From positions 1 through 64,000 of the forward strand of contig JANQQJ010000009.1 in the NCBI GenBank assembly GCA_028284945.1: 64,000 nt of DNA, written 5' to 3'. Made by a program: the position numbers and the translations under genes. The stretch comes from Alphaproteobacteria bacterium (lineage in GTDB: Bacteria; Pseudomonadota; Alphaproteobacteria; SMXS01). Under the pieces are notes generated by a model. The model saw only the letters and a program-made list of their open reading frames with translations, was not told where the DNA came from and searched no databases. Below, in pieces: positions 18,501 to 25,060 of the stretch (position 1 is the first letter of the stretch; each line of letters begins with the position of its first letter).

Positions 18501-20767
18501 TCTGATTGAGCGAGCGGCATTTTGGGCGCATATTCTGGCGCAAGTTTGAAGCCGGCGGCCGAACCCCGAAACACGCTGCCCAGGCCTCGAATGGTGCTTG
18601 AAGGCACAACCACCTCTGGAAACAAATCCCCGTCAAGGTCGCCAACGAACGTTGTTTGCGATACATCTCGATTGGCGCTGGCGGCAAGAGTTGGGGGTTC
18701 GAAGGCGCTATCTGAATTCCAGCCCTCGCTTGCCTGCAGATATGCAAATTTGATCGGCTCTTGCCCTTCACGCTCGTGGTTGGCGATAACGTCGACCCTG
18801 CCGTCTCCATTGACATCCGATGCGATCGCGAGCGTTGGGACACCGTCTGCAGATACCAGATCAAATGAGGGGGCCATTTCCTCCACTGATTGCCACCCGT
18901 TCGCAGTCGCAACAAGGGTGGCCCTGACACCATCAGTCTCTGCAGAGGATACAAGCAGCGCACTACACTGCTGATCGAACAGCTGGATCTCTAGGATGGC
19001 CTTCGCATCAATGGAGGCCGGCACATGCTCCGTAGGAAGGAACTCCGGACGGGTGTCTTCGACCCAGCCGTCAATGGTAAAGTCAAACACGCGCCAGATT
19101 GGGTTTTCCGTATCGGAATCATCGATGGCGAGCAGCTCCAGAGAACCGTCGCAATCCACGTCAATCAATCGAGCGAACCGTTTCAGCGGCACTGGAGGAA
19201 TAAGGCTAGGTTCTTCCTTCCAACCACTTCCCGTGTTTCGAAGAAAGCCCCTTTCCTCGCCAGCTTCAAACAGTACGTCGACGTTATCCGGTGATGAAAC
19301 TCGTCCGGTCAGGACCTTGGCAACGCGACTCCCCGAAACGCTTAGGTCAAATGGCAGGCGATAGTCTAAGCCTTGTTGATTTGCCGCAATCCAACCGGAA
19401 GAGTCGGCGAGATACGCAGTTCGATTTGGCTCACTTTCACTTGGCCTGTGGCTCTGCAGCAGATCAATGCGCCCGTCCCCGTTAACATCCAGAAGTAGAG
19501 CCCCAAGGTCGTCTCCTTCTGCGTTGGAGAATGCAAATGGCGGTGCAAATCTCGAGTCTTCCTGCCATTTGCCGTTGCCAAGATTGCGGAACGCGAGCCC
19601 ATGCAACTGGCCATTGATCTGCGCGCCGACCAACAAGTCGACAGGACCTGCTGACTCTTCAGCAAAGCGCGCAAATCGATAGGCTCCGGCCAGCTTCTGT
19701 CTGTACGCGAATGAAAGTGTAGGCGGGAGAGCAAACCGTGCTCGCTGCCAACTCGAGCCCGCTTCGGAATAGTCGAAGCGCGTAGGAGAGAGTTCTGCAC
19801 CGTCCTCTCCAAACTGTCGTACTTTTTCGAGAACAAATTTGTTGGCTGTCGCGCTGTCCCTGTATTCGAAAGTGTACTTCGCAGCCAGTCGGGTTGCTGA
19901 ATTATTTCCACCTCTTGTTTCGCCAATGTGCGACTGAATCGACAAGAGCCTTTTGCCGTTCTTTTCAATCTTCTGGCCAGCCACATAGGTGGAAACAGGA
20001 TTGCCAAGGTCTTCATACTCAAATTTGACGACCGCGAAAGCATCTTCGTAAGACTCCACAGTTCCATTGTCGTGTAAACGGCCATGGCCTGTGTATCGAA
20101 TGTGGCTTATGTTGTAATCACCGTGACCGTTCTTGTTATAGTTGAATTCAATATAATTTCCTGATGTATCAAATACATAAGATGATGCCTTTAGTAATGT
20201 TGCCCCAGAAGCGGTAGTAATATTACTGTTTCCTTCGCCATTGAATATTATTCTAATGCCTCCTTTTGTGCTGACGACAAAATTTGACGAAGAAAAGTTT
20301 TTCCCGATCTGAATTATTCTGGTTTGATCGTCGATTTCTTTGCGATATTCAATTCTTCGACCATCGCCTGAGCCAGTCACACTCACAGGCACAAGGCGCT
20401 GGCCATCCAGAAAAAGAGCATCTGACTCCGCAAGTCTGACGCCGTCTACGACGCCATCGAAAAAGAGGTTCTTGGGCCCACGGGAGATGACCGAAAGGCC
20501 TGCAATTGACCAACCAGGACCGAGTGGACCACTGGGTGCCTGCGAGTCATAAAAGAGCGCGATTTTTGGCTCGGTTCCAGCAACCCCCGGCGCAACTCGA
20601 AGCGGAATTCGGTAGGTGGCATTGCCAGCAAGCGTGACGTTAAACATCCCGTCAATCGTACCGACGGCCGTCGTGGATTCCTCAGCTGCAGCCTGGCCAA
20701 CTGTTATGCAAGCAAAGAGAAAACTGACAATGCCGACAATTCGAAGATATACAGCCCACAAATGCAT
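12563..20767 (-). CDS. Giant SpvB / VCBS / RHS-repeat polymorphic-toxin-like protein with metallopeptidase-like tip
   Basis: 2734 residues with an N-terminal signal-peptide-like segment. Residues about 35-300 match the SpvB/TcdB N-terminal domain (NATYRIPLRVAPG, GPLGPGWSIAGLS). Residues about 425-1190 hold eleven FG-GAP/VCBS loops of the type DVNGDGRIDLL, likely calcium sites. YD/RHS repeats run from about 1550 to 2250. The RHS core (FHKDQLGSVLKVTD ... GYQYARHNPLKYIDPSGY) ends near 2370. The variable C-terminus has hydrophobic glycine-rich stretches, then HERAH at 2677-2681 and a downstream NRFEEGAYRY, which fits a gluzincin zinc protease. GGGAGGG precedes the ATG. It is the only intact gene of the tRNA-bounded island. 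Probable role: secreted or surface toxin shell; target unknown. Confidence 0.88.
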   Translation of the reverse strand: MHLWAVYLRIVGIVSFLFACITVGQAAAEESTTAVGTIDGMFNVTLAGNATYRIPLRVAPGVAGTEPKIALFYDSQAPSGPLGPGWSIAGLSVISRGPKNLFFDGVVDGVRLAESDALFLDGQRLVPVSVTGSGDGRRIEYRKEIDDQTRIIQIGKNFSSSNFVVSTKGGIRIIFNGEGNSNITTASGATLLKASSYVFDTSGNYIEFNYNKNGHGDYNISHIRYTGHGRLHDNGTVESYEDAFAVVKFEYEDLGNPVSTYVAGQKIEKNGKRLLSIQSHIGETRGGNNSATRLAAKYTFEYRDSATANKFVLEKVRQFGEDGAELSPTRFDYSEAGSSWQRARFALPPTLSFAYRQKLAGAYRFARFAEESAGPVDLLVGAQINGQLHGLAFRNLGNGKWQEDSRFAPPFAFSNAEGDDLGALLLDVNGDGRIDLLQSHRPSESEPNRTAYLADSSGWIAANQQGLDYRLPFDLSVSGSRVAKVLTGRVSSPDNVDVLFEAGEERGFLRNTGSGWKEEPSLIPPVPLKRFARLIDVDCDGSLELLAIDDSDTENPIWRVFDFTIDGWVEDTRPEFLPTEHVPASIDAKAILEIQLFDQQCSALLVSSAETDGVRATLVATANGWQSVEEMAPSFDLVSADGVPTLAIASDVNGDGRVDVIANHEREGQEPIKFAYLQASEGWNSDSAFEPPTLAASANRDVSQTTFVGDLDGDLFPEVVVPSSTIRGLGSVFRGSAAGFKLAPEYAPKMPLAQSDKQDRGVRVVDLNGDGLPDILFHRKTSDTNEQLESKGAFINTGQGWLPSPGLIPPRPFVAEDIVGDPVRFADVDGDGFMDMLYNYRRADGTSIRGYYRSTPCSDPSSDESAKCLDSEDQDYRFDRKWVLQKDQAGNLSSLTPPASFPFSAERVGDMGVRLVDLDGDGRADILAGYLPSDDYSPIETCQSIDNDQVCELNRAPFRVAAFLNDGSTWKRAPKFDPPLPFVAQEATRGNRSTNLFVQVADVDGDRLPDIVAGFKHPVVSSTEVFETWLNTGKGWRLAKKSSLPNLPNGQPFFLDQARRDPRALVQWADMNSDGLLDIVFSKRTGETNESMTFLSTGAGFVAAGAPWKVGIDAIADRNGDPGFRLIDVNGDGLLDVIYARTDSDGAHKSGLFLNDGRGLASTPLQTSNPVPAFVGKDGEDRGVRLIDVDGNGLLDIVKSLASSAVDPSPEAEVLLNASQRSDVLASIDIGYGLKRRIFYQSLIEATPEDDTNSPATVPWNAVYVPGPRASYPKISPVPAMYVVRRTLLESGDDQSLATSYRYGEFRMHGGAMTSLGFRWRESFDEANDAQILNRTELVQDVKFRSNPLRQATCWVPIEQLSRPKSKADFARLFDPTWADLCPEAIPQELEQIKKLTESYNTWSIQEETVGGSNGLASRSIRQISLDQTKSATYELDGGLVSQQTDTFTYDKNESLLLRRQNMVEVLLERGDGSSVRTTNTYGQDDPERWFFGRLTRTEVVKTGDPIEPDGNKRFTETRVATFEYDQETGLLAVEVANAHSPLRSLRSAYTRDKYGNVVATQISTPNRLPRTTYSQFDSLSRFVVAETNPLGHTRRIPERTIFGAPKSAVDPNGLATSFQYDGFGRQTAETTPSGVSRSTEVLDPAALEDQGAIEGLDAAYVVKTRMGTLPASIDVYDNQGRVVRSISDGFSDDESSVVKVQQDTKYDLHGRTVATSLPYFRGEQVLWHRAQYDRLGRVIRATAPDNSTSLVEYEARPGGGTVTTATDALGRTKTTEFNMRETRVLVTDTEGARIRFTHDAGNRLVRVVGPTGATTRHTYNSVGHRTSTSDPDMGDWTYQYDSFGRLRQQTDAKNQITTIEYDLVGRPIKRVTNDATTTWKYDDTEKGIGQLASVAGSDGYKEEYSYDEFGRRNRSIVTIDGETFSTFTVFDELGRVKEIYYPSRLAVRNVYDKNGFLVKVQSIDKNQTYWKAEEIDQYGRVMRQLYGNGLTTHKVYSQETGRPSSIRVQRGSEDPVVNLNLQYDLVGNLKTRNEVALFGSRNPISESFEYDSLDRLIGMTRNDGTREQYEFDAAGRIVFKTGVGNYDYAPATPSNSTSNKKPYHGFESIRSGDHVDNYTYDANGNVEQAPNGTFAYTSDNRTRQIYSNGAKWIRFSYSPSGSRYHQRARYGSSTIDTVYVGSYERVTAYVGGRPIVEGGNSVLHRHYLLSTEGVFAAIEIVEEAADFLNVRTPLNLDTSPLGPPVAPTRSVRNLYFHKDQLGSVLKVTDQSGKTVANFWYDPWGKRSRGDAATVATNAEEAPGSPSNRGFTGHEHLDGFDLVHMNGRVYSHHSSTFTSVDLVNQAPDDAQIANGYQYARHNPLKYIDPSGYFSIGDIGRGLRDLGRGLRNLGRGLEREFQKAGDWLSDNWKQVVVVAAAVAITTLSGGTLSPIAAAMLSGAIMGGGMAWAYGGSFEDILIGSFTGAVMGGIGYGIGTAFQAGSWGSIAAEGHLSGVQSAMHGGDYWTGFKVGAIRQGVMPNIGEIDSSAMRIAARGTLSGAVAELEGRKFSNGALSGTFVQLYADSRSGNWAAGYTGAKARFVGGVQSTVRFVSGAIGKINTLPLTVAGALAGTAMVGISQLWSGTGSITVGDNALQFEGISFVTDPFTLGNSVIYPAPGGSGGWTPEALKTARVHERAHTYQYEVYGYQMILQYGRELGNRGYYDHATGVGNRFEEGAYRYQSSGGNSWIPY

Positions 20768-21252
20768 TTACCCTCCCCCTTGGGCAACTAATCGAGAATG
20801 GTAGACTAGTTGGGTGCAACTTTGAAGGGTAATCTCAGGCTACAGGTAAGATGCCCTAGGGAATCCATAGTTGATCCTTTTGCAACTATTCGCGCAGTTC
20901 GTACGACGATATCGGGGGCACGTTGACTCCTTGGGTCTAAAAGCCGGCTACGGGTGTCGTGCTTGGTTGTTACTCTGCTTGTCATGACAGGTGCTTCTTC
21001 TATCCATGCATCGGGTCGTCGGGTCACAATCGCGCTGCATCCAAAAACGGCGAATGTTCCGCTTAGGCTACCCTGTCGGGGCTCGGGGATTTCGCCAGTT
21101 TGCCGAGGTTAAGAGAGCGGTTTGGGTTACAGGCAGACCGGGCCCCACTTCGCAAAATTGATTGTTATCGGCTCCCCTGCTCCCCAAGAGTAGGGGCCGA
21201 ACCACGCGGGCGGCGGCAAGTCGCTCTTCCGCGCGACCTTGGGAAACCGAGC
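20768..21252. other. Non-coding stretch upstream of the RHS gene
   Basis: 485 bases between the RHS start and the integrase remnant. Short frames are present on both strands but none has a ribosome site or recognisable protein motif. It should contain the RHS promoter; no clear -35/-10 pair was picked out. Confidence 0.4.
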
Positions 21253-21525
21253 ATGTCCGCATCAAAGCGTCGGCTTACAGAGCAGATGATCGAGCGCCTC
21301 CGGCCGCCGCCGGCCGGTCGGCTCGAGATCAGGGACGATCTTTGCCCGGGGCTGGTGCTTCGTGTCAGCGCGCATGGCTCGCGCAGTCTATCGGTGATCT
21401 ACAAGGTGCCCGGTGAGGGCGGGGTCAGCCCGCAGGGGCGCCCGCTCGCGGGTTCGCAGCACCGGATCACGCTCGGGCGCTGGCCGGTCGTCGGTCTCGC
21501 CGAGGCGCGCGATCAGGGCACGTAA
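21253..21525 (+). pseudogene. N-terminal fragment of a tyrosine-recombinase integrase (DUF4102 arm-binding domain)
   Basis: 90 codons beginning MSASKRRLTEQMIERLRPP, then DDLCPGLVLRVSAHGSRS and ITLGRWPVVGLAEAR, the arm-type DNA-binding domain of P4-like integrases. The frame stops 25 bp before the tRNA-Gly 3' end, with no core-binding or catalytic domain (normally about 400 residues). Its position beside the tRNA fits the integrase that inserted the island; the truncation means the island can no longer excise by itself. Confidence 0.8.
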
Positions 21526-21549
21526 ACCATTCACTCTATTCCGGAAAAA

Positions 21550-21595
21550 TGGAGCGGGCGATGAGATTCGAACTCACGACCCCAACCTTGGCAAG
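21550..21595. repeat. Right attachment repeat (inside intact tRNA-Gly)
   Basis: Second copy of the 46-base direct repeat at 12202-12247, forming the 3' half of the functional tRNA gene. The two copies bound a 9.3-kb segment. Confidence 0.85.
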
Positions 21596-21624
21596 GTTGT
21601 GCTCTACCCCTGAGCTACGCCCGC
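21550..21624 (-). tRNA. tRNA-Gly (GCC)
   Basis: 75 nt including an encoded CCA. Acceptor GCGGGCG/CGCCCGC closes, the D arm GCTC AGGGGTA GAGC is standard, the anticodon loop is TTGCCAA (anticodon GCC, complement of 21590-21592), and the T arm has GTGAG TTCGAAT CTCAT. All stems pair. Serves as the integration site of the adjacent island. Confidence 0.97.
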
Positions 21625-21806
21625 GTCCTGGGTATGCGTGGGGCCAAACATGCCGCCGCGCAGGAGCGGGATCATAGCCAAGCGCAATCGCAATGCAAGT
21701 GCCTTTGCGGGGGAATGCGGGTTGTACCGGGGCTTGACGTTCAGCTTAAACTCACCACGTCAATATGCTACTCCACAGGCATACAGATTTATCCGGACAA
21801 GAACCT

Positions 21807-22703
21807 ATGGAACTTAGCCAAGCCCCACAGGATGGGCTGATCAAAGAGTCAGACACCGCCGGTTTCATGGCCGACGTGATCGAACCGTCGCAGCAAGTGC
21901 CGGTAATCGTCGACTTCTGGGCCCCGTGGTGCGGCCCGTGCAAACAGTTAACGCCCGTGCTGGAAAAAGTCGTCAACGCCGCCCAAGGCGCTGTGCGGCT
22001 GGTCAAGGTCAATGTCGATGATAATCAACAGCTTGCGGCGCAGCTGCGGGTGCAGAGTATTCCCGCTGTGTTTGCCTTCAAGAACGGCCAGCCGGTGGAT
22101 GGTTTCATGGGTGCCTTGCCGGAAAGCCAGGTCAAGGAATTCGTTGAACGTTTGCTGGGCGATGCGGTGCCTGCGTCCCCGGTCGAGCAGATGCTGGAAG
22201 CTGCACAGATGGCGATGGAAACCGGCGATCTGGTCAATGCCGAAGGTGCCTTCCGCCAGATTCTGGGGGCAGAGCCTGAAAATCGCGATGCCCTGGCCGG
22301 GGTGATTCAGTGCCGCGTCGCCGCGGAAGATGTGGCAGCTGCGCGGGAATTGTTCGACGCGCTGGAATCCGAAATTCAGGAGTCGACTGAACTCGCCGCG
22401 GCTCGGGCCGCTTTGCAACTCGCGGAACAAGCGGGCGATGCCGGCGACGTGGCGGATCTGCGGGCTGCCGTTGAGGCCAATCCGGACGATCATCAAGCGC
22501 GGTATGATCTATCTGCTGCCCTGGTGGGCGCGGGCCGGAACGAAGATGCGGCCGCCGAGCTGCTGGAGATTTTCAGCCGCGACCGGGAATGGAACGAACA
22601 GGCCGCGCGACAACAATTGCTGACACTGTTCGAGGCCTGGGGGCCGACCGATCCATTGACGCTCTCGACACGTAAGAAATTGTCGAGGTTGATGTTTTCA
22701 TGA
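21807..22703 (+). CDS. cnoX: Thioredoxin-domain co-chaperone CnoX (YbbN family)
   Basis: 298 residues from the ATG at 21807. The N-terminal thioredoxin fold has an active CGPC motif (DFWAPWCGPCKQL), and the C-terminal half is TPR-like helical repeats. CnoX protects clients from over-oxidation and passes them to chaperones. Many alphaproteobacterial forms retain CxxC, as here. The stop overlaps the start of the LON-domain gene (ATGA), so the pair is co-translated. Confidence 0.9.
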   Translation: MELSQAPQDGLIKESDTAGFMADVIEPSQQVPVIVDFWAPWCGPCKQLTPVLEKVVNAAQGAVRLVKVNVDDNQQLAAQLRVQSIPAVFAFKNGQPVDGFMGALPESQVKEFVERLLGDAVPASPVEQMLEAAQMAMETGDLVNAEGAFRQILGAEPENRDALAGVIQCRVAAEDVAAARELFDALESEIQESTELAAARAALQLAEQAGDAGDVADLRAAVEANPDDHQARYDLSAALVGAGRNEDAAAELLEIFSRDREWNEQAARQQLLTLFEAWGPTDPLTLSTRKKLSRLMFS

Positions 22704-23350
22704 AGATAGACGCGTGGACAGACCTGCCGAACCGGCTGCCGATTTTTCCGTTGGCAGGGGCTTTGCTGTTGCCGCGCGGGGCGCTGCCACTCAATATTTT
22801 TGAGACGCGCTACCGCGACATGATTGATGACGCGCTGCGCGGTGACCGGGTAATCGGCATGGTTCAGCCGGTCGATCCGGAAGCGAATGACAGTGAGCCT
22901 GCAGTCTATGATATTGGCTGCGCCGGCCGCCTGACGGCTTTCCAGGAGGTCGAGGATGGCCGCTACATCATCACGCTGACCGGCATTCGCCGTTTCCGCA
23001 TCATGGAAGAGCTCGACCGGATGACCGGCTATCGCCAGGCGTCTGTCGACTACACGGAATTCATGCAGGATTTCGAGCCTGAAACTGCCGATAATGCGGA
23101 TCGCGACGAATTTCTTCAGGTCATTCGCCAATATGTCGACCTGCAGGATTTTCAGGTCGATTGGGAGATGATTGAAAACACCGACACCGAAACGCTGATC
23201 CACGCCGGCGCAACGCTGGCCCCCTGGGCGCCCAGCGAAAAACAGGCGCTTTTGGAGGCGCCCAGCGTCGGTGACCGTTACGATGTGTTGATGACGCTTT
23301 ACCGGATGGCGATCGCCCAGGCGACCGGCTCGGGAATGCAACTGCAATAG
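22700..23350 (+). CDS. LON substrate-binding domain protein
   Basis: 216 residues matching the N-terminal substrate-binding domain of Lon without ATPase or protease parts: LPIFPLAGALLLPRGALPLNIFETRYRDM is recognisable across residues 11-40. Such stand-alone proteins are common in alphaproteobacteria next to a thioredoxin-like gene and are presumed to act in protein quality control. Overlaps cnoX by 4 nt. Confidence 0.9.
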   Translation: MKIDAWTDLPNRLPIFPLAGALLLPRGALPLNIFETRYRDMIDDALRGDRVIGMVQPVDPEANDSEPAVYDIGCAGRLTAFQEVEDGRYIITLTGIRRFRIMEELDRMTGYRQASVDYTEFMQDFEPETADNADRDEFLQVIRQYVDLQDFQVDWEMIENTDTETLIHAGATLAPWAPSEKQALLEAPSVGDRYDVLMTLYRMAIAQATGSGMQLQ

Positions 23351-23359
23351 GGGTGAGCC

Positions 23360-23548
23360 ATGCCATCCTCCGCTGAACTCGATCCCAAACTGCTTGAGGT
23401 TCTGGTGTGCCCGGTCACCAAGGGGCGGCTGGACTATGACCGCGACGCTCAGGAACTGATCAGTAAGACCGCTGGGCTAGCATATCCGGTGCGCGATGGC
23501 ATTCCGATCATGCTGGTCGACGAAGCCCGCAGCCTTGAAGGCGATTAG
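23360..23548 (+). CDS. Trm112 family protein
   Basis: 62 residues with the Trm112/YcaR pattern: [18 protein letters not shown] near the N-terminus and [17 protein letters not shown] near the C-terminus. In eukaryotes Trm112 activates methyltransferases; the bacterial role is not settled. One of the usual zinc-type cysteines is present (VCP), the partner is not. Lies 9 bp after the LON gene. Confidence 0.92.
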   Translation: MPSSAELDPKLLEVLVCPVTKGRLDYDRDAQELISKTAGLAYPVRDGIPIMLVDEARSLEGD

Positions 23549-23550
23549 GG

Positions 23551-23916
23551 GTGACTGAAACGAGCCCCTGGCCGACCGAACTGGTTTTCAACCGGGCCGA
23601 CCGTGCGCTTTCGGTTACGTTCGATAGCGGCGAGGCGTTCCAGCTTCCGTTCGAATTGCTTCGGGTTGAAAGCCCGTCAGCCGAGGTTCAAGGCCATGGC
23701 GGGGAGCAGAAAACCATCGTGGCCGGTAAGCGCCAGGTTGGTGTCGCCGGGGCCGAGCCGACGGGAAATTATGCGATCCGCATCCAGTTCGACGATGGCC
23801 ATGGCACGGGCATTTTCAGCTGGGACTATCTCTATGAGCTTGGCCAGCGGCAGGATGCACTATGGGACGCCTACCTGAATGCGCTTAAGGAAGGCGATCT
23901 CAGCCGCGACCCATAG
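23551..23916 (+). CDS. DUF971 family protein (gamma-butyrobetaine hydroxylase-like N-terminal domain)
   Basis: 121 residues, GTG start 2 bp after the Trm112 stop. Typical segments: ELVFNRADRALSVTFDSGE, LPFELLRVESPSAEVQGH, NYAIRIQFDDGHGTGIFSWDYL. The family is often found near iron-sulfur or protein-quality genes; function unknown. Last gene of the four-gene cluster. Confidence 0.88.
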   Translation: MTETSPWPTELVFNRADRALSVTFDSGEAFQLPFELLRVESPSAEVQGHGGEQKTIVAGKRQVGVAGAEPTGNYAIRIQFDDGHGTGIFSWDYLYELGQRQDALWDAYLNALKEGDLSRDP

Positions 23917-23937
23917 GCATTGGCAGGATTTCGCGTC

Positions 23938-24387
23938 TCAGAAGTTCGTAAACTCCTCCGGACATTCGTCGCGGCTGCCGCACGCGCCACAGATGACTTT
24001 AAAGCTGACTGAATTGCGCTGCTTGTTGCCCCAATTGGTGCAGGATTTTCTGCCATATCCGCCCTCCAGGAAGGGGTAAGACACCACGGTGCAGGTGACC
24101 TTGCTGCTTTTGTCGATGACTTCCAGTTTCGGTAAGACAACGCCGATGTCGTGGCCCTTGGACCGGAAAGTACATTTGGCCCAGAACCGCTTCGTGCCCG
24201 ATTTCGCAATGTTGTAGCTGTACGGGCCCGGGCACTCGCAGGTCTCGTACCTTTCGGCGGGCGATATGGTGCAGTTGCAGGTCCATTTCTGCGGCTTCGC
24301 CAACGCTGGGTCCGGTACCAGCTCTACAGTGAGGATGACAAGCGCGGTGACAGACAGTGCCTTCATCGCGGCAGTTCTCAGCGTCAT
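23938..24387 (-). CDS. Secreted cysteine-rich hypothetical protein
   Basis: 149 residues from the ATG at 24387, with GGGGAGGA upstream. An N-terminal signal peptide (hydrophobic core after MKALSVTALVIL, likely cut after ALA) leads into a domain with about eleven cysteines (WTCNCTISP, YETCECPGP, VICGACGSRDEC). Disulfides in the periplasm are likely. Family not recognised. Stands alone, convergent with the DUF971 gene. Confidence 0.7.
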   Translation of the reverse strand: MTLRTAAMKALSVTALVILTVELVPDPALAKPQKWTCNCTISPAERYETCECPGPYSYNIAKSGTKRFWAKCTFRSKGHDIGVVLPKLEVIDKSSKVTCTVVSYPFLEGGYGRKSCTNWGNKQRNSVSFKVICGACGSRDECPEEFTNF

Positions 24388-24451
24388 GGTGCATATCCTC
24401 CCCTTAAACCGTAGCAATGCGGGTCGGAAACGCAAGCGGGCAGCGGGGTGT

Positions 24452-25060
24452 TTAAGCAGCTTGGCCAAAGGGCGGGGCGGGGTCGTATTCCATGGCGCGC
24501 TGAACGACCAGGCCATGGTCAGCACCGAAACGTTCGCCGGTCAGCCACAGCGCCATGTCGATTCCCGCTGAAACGCCGGCGGCCGTCACCACATTGCCAT
24601 CGACCACATAGCGTGCGTCTTTGACTGTTTCGCCGACACCGTCCAACGCTTCAAGTTCGTTGAAGGCCAGCCAGTGGGTCGTGATCCGTTTTCCCTTGGC
24701 CGGTCCCGCGGCAACGAGCAGGAATGCGCCGGTGCAGACGCTGGTTACCCAGGTGCAATGCGCTGCCTGCCGGGCGATGAATTCCAGCATGGCCGGGTTG
24801 TCGAGTTCCTGCCGGGTACCCTGGCCGCCTGGGACCAGCATGATGTCCAGATCAGGACAGGTCTCGAACGAATGGTCGGTCTCAACCCGCATGCCTTTGG
24901 CGCAATGGACGGTGCCGCCGGTCCCTGACACCAGGAACACATCGTCCGGTGCGTCTTTTCCATTGAACTCGTGGACCTGGTTGGAGACCGTGAGGACCTC
25001 CCACGGGCCGACGAAATCCAGTTCTTCTGCGTCGTCAAATGCCACTATGCCAATGTTCAT
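24452..25060 (-). CDS. DJ-1/PfpI superfamily protein
   Basis: 202 residues from the ATG at 25060. Starts MNIGIVAFDDAEELDFVGPWEVL, the usual DJ-1/PfpI opening of the isonitrile-hydratase/GlxA side of the family. The nucleophile cysteine is in TSVCTGAFLL, and the ending YVVDGNVVTAAGVSAGID is typical. It overlaps the 3' end of the AraC-type GlxA gene by 26 bp, so both come from one transcript, and the regulator probably controls it. Substrate unknown. Confidence 0.87.
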   Translation of the reverse strand: MNIGIVAFDDAEELDFVGPWEVLTVSNQVHEFNGKDAPDDVFLVSGTGGTVHCAKGMRVETDHSFETCPDLDIMLVPGGQGTRQELDNPAMLEFIARQAAHCTWVTSVCTGAFLLVAAGPAKGKRITTHWLAFNELEALDGVGETVKDARYVVDGNVVTAAGVSAGIDMALWLTGERFGADHGLVVQRAMEYDPAPPFGQAA

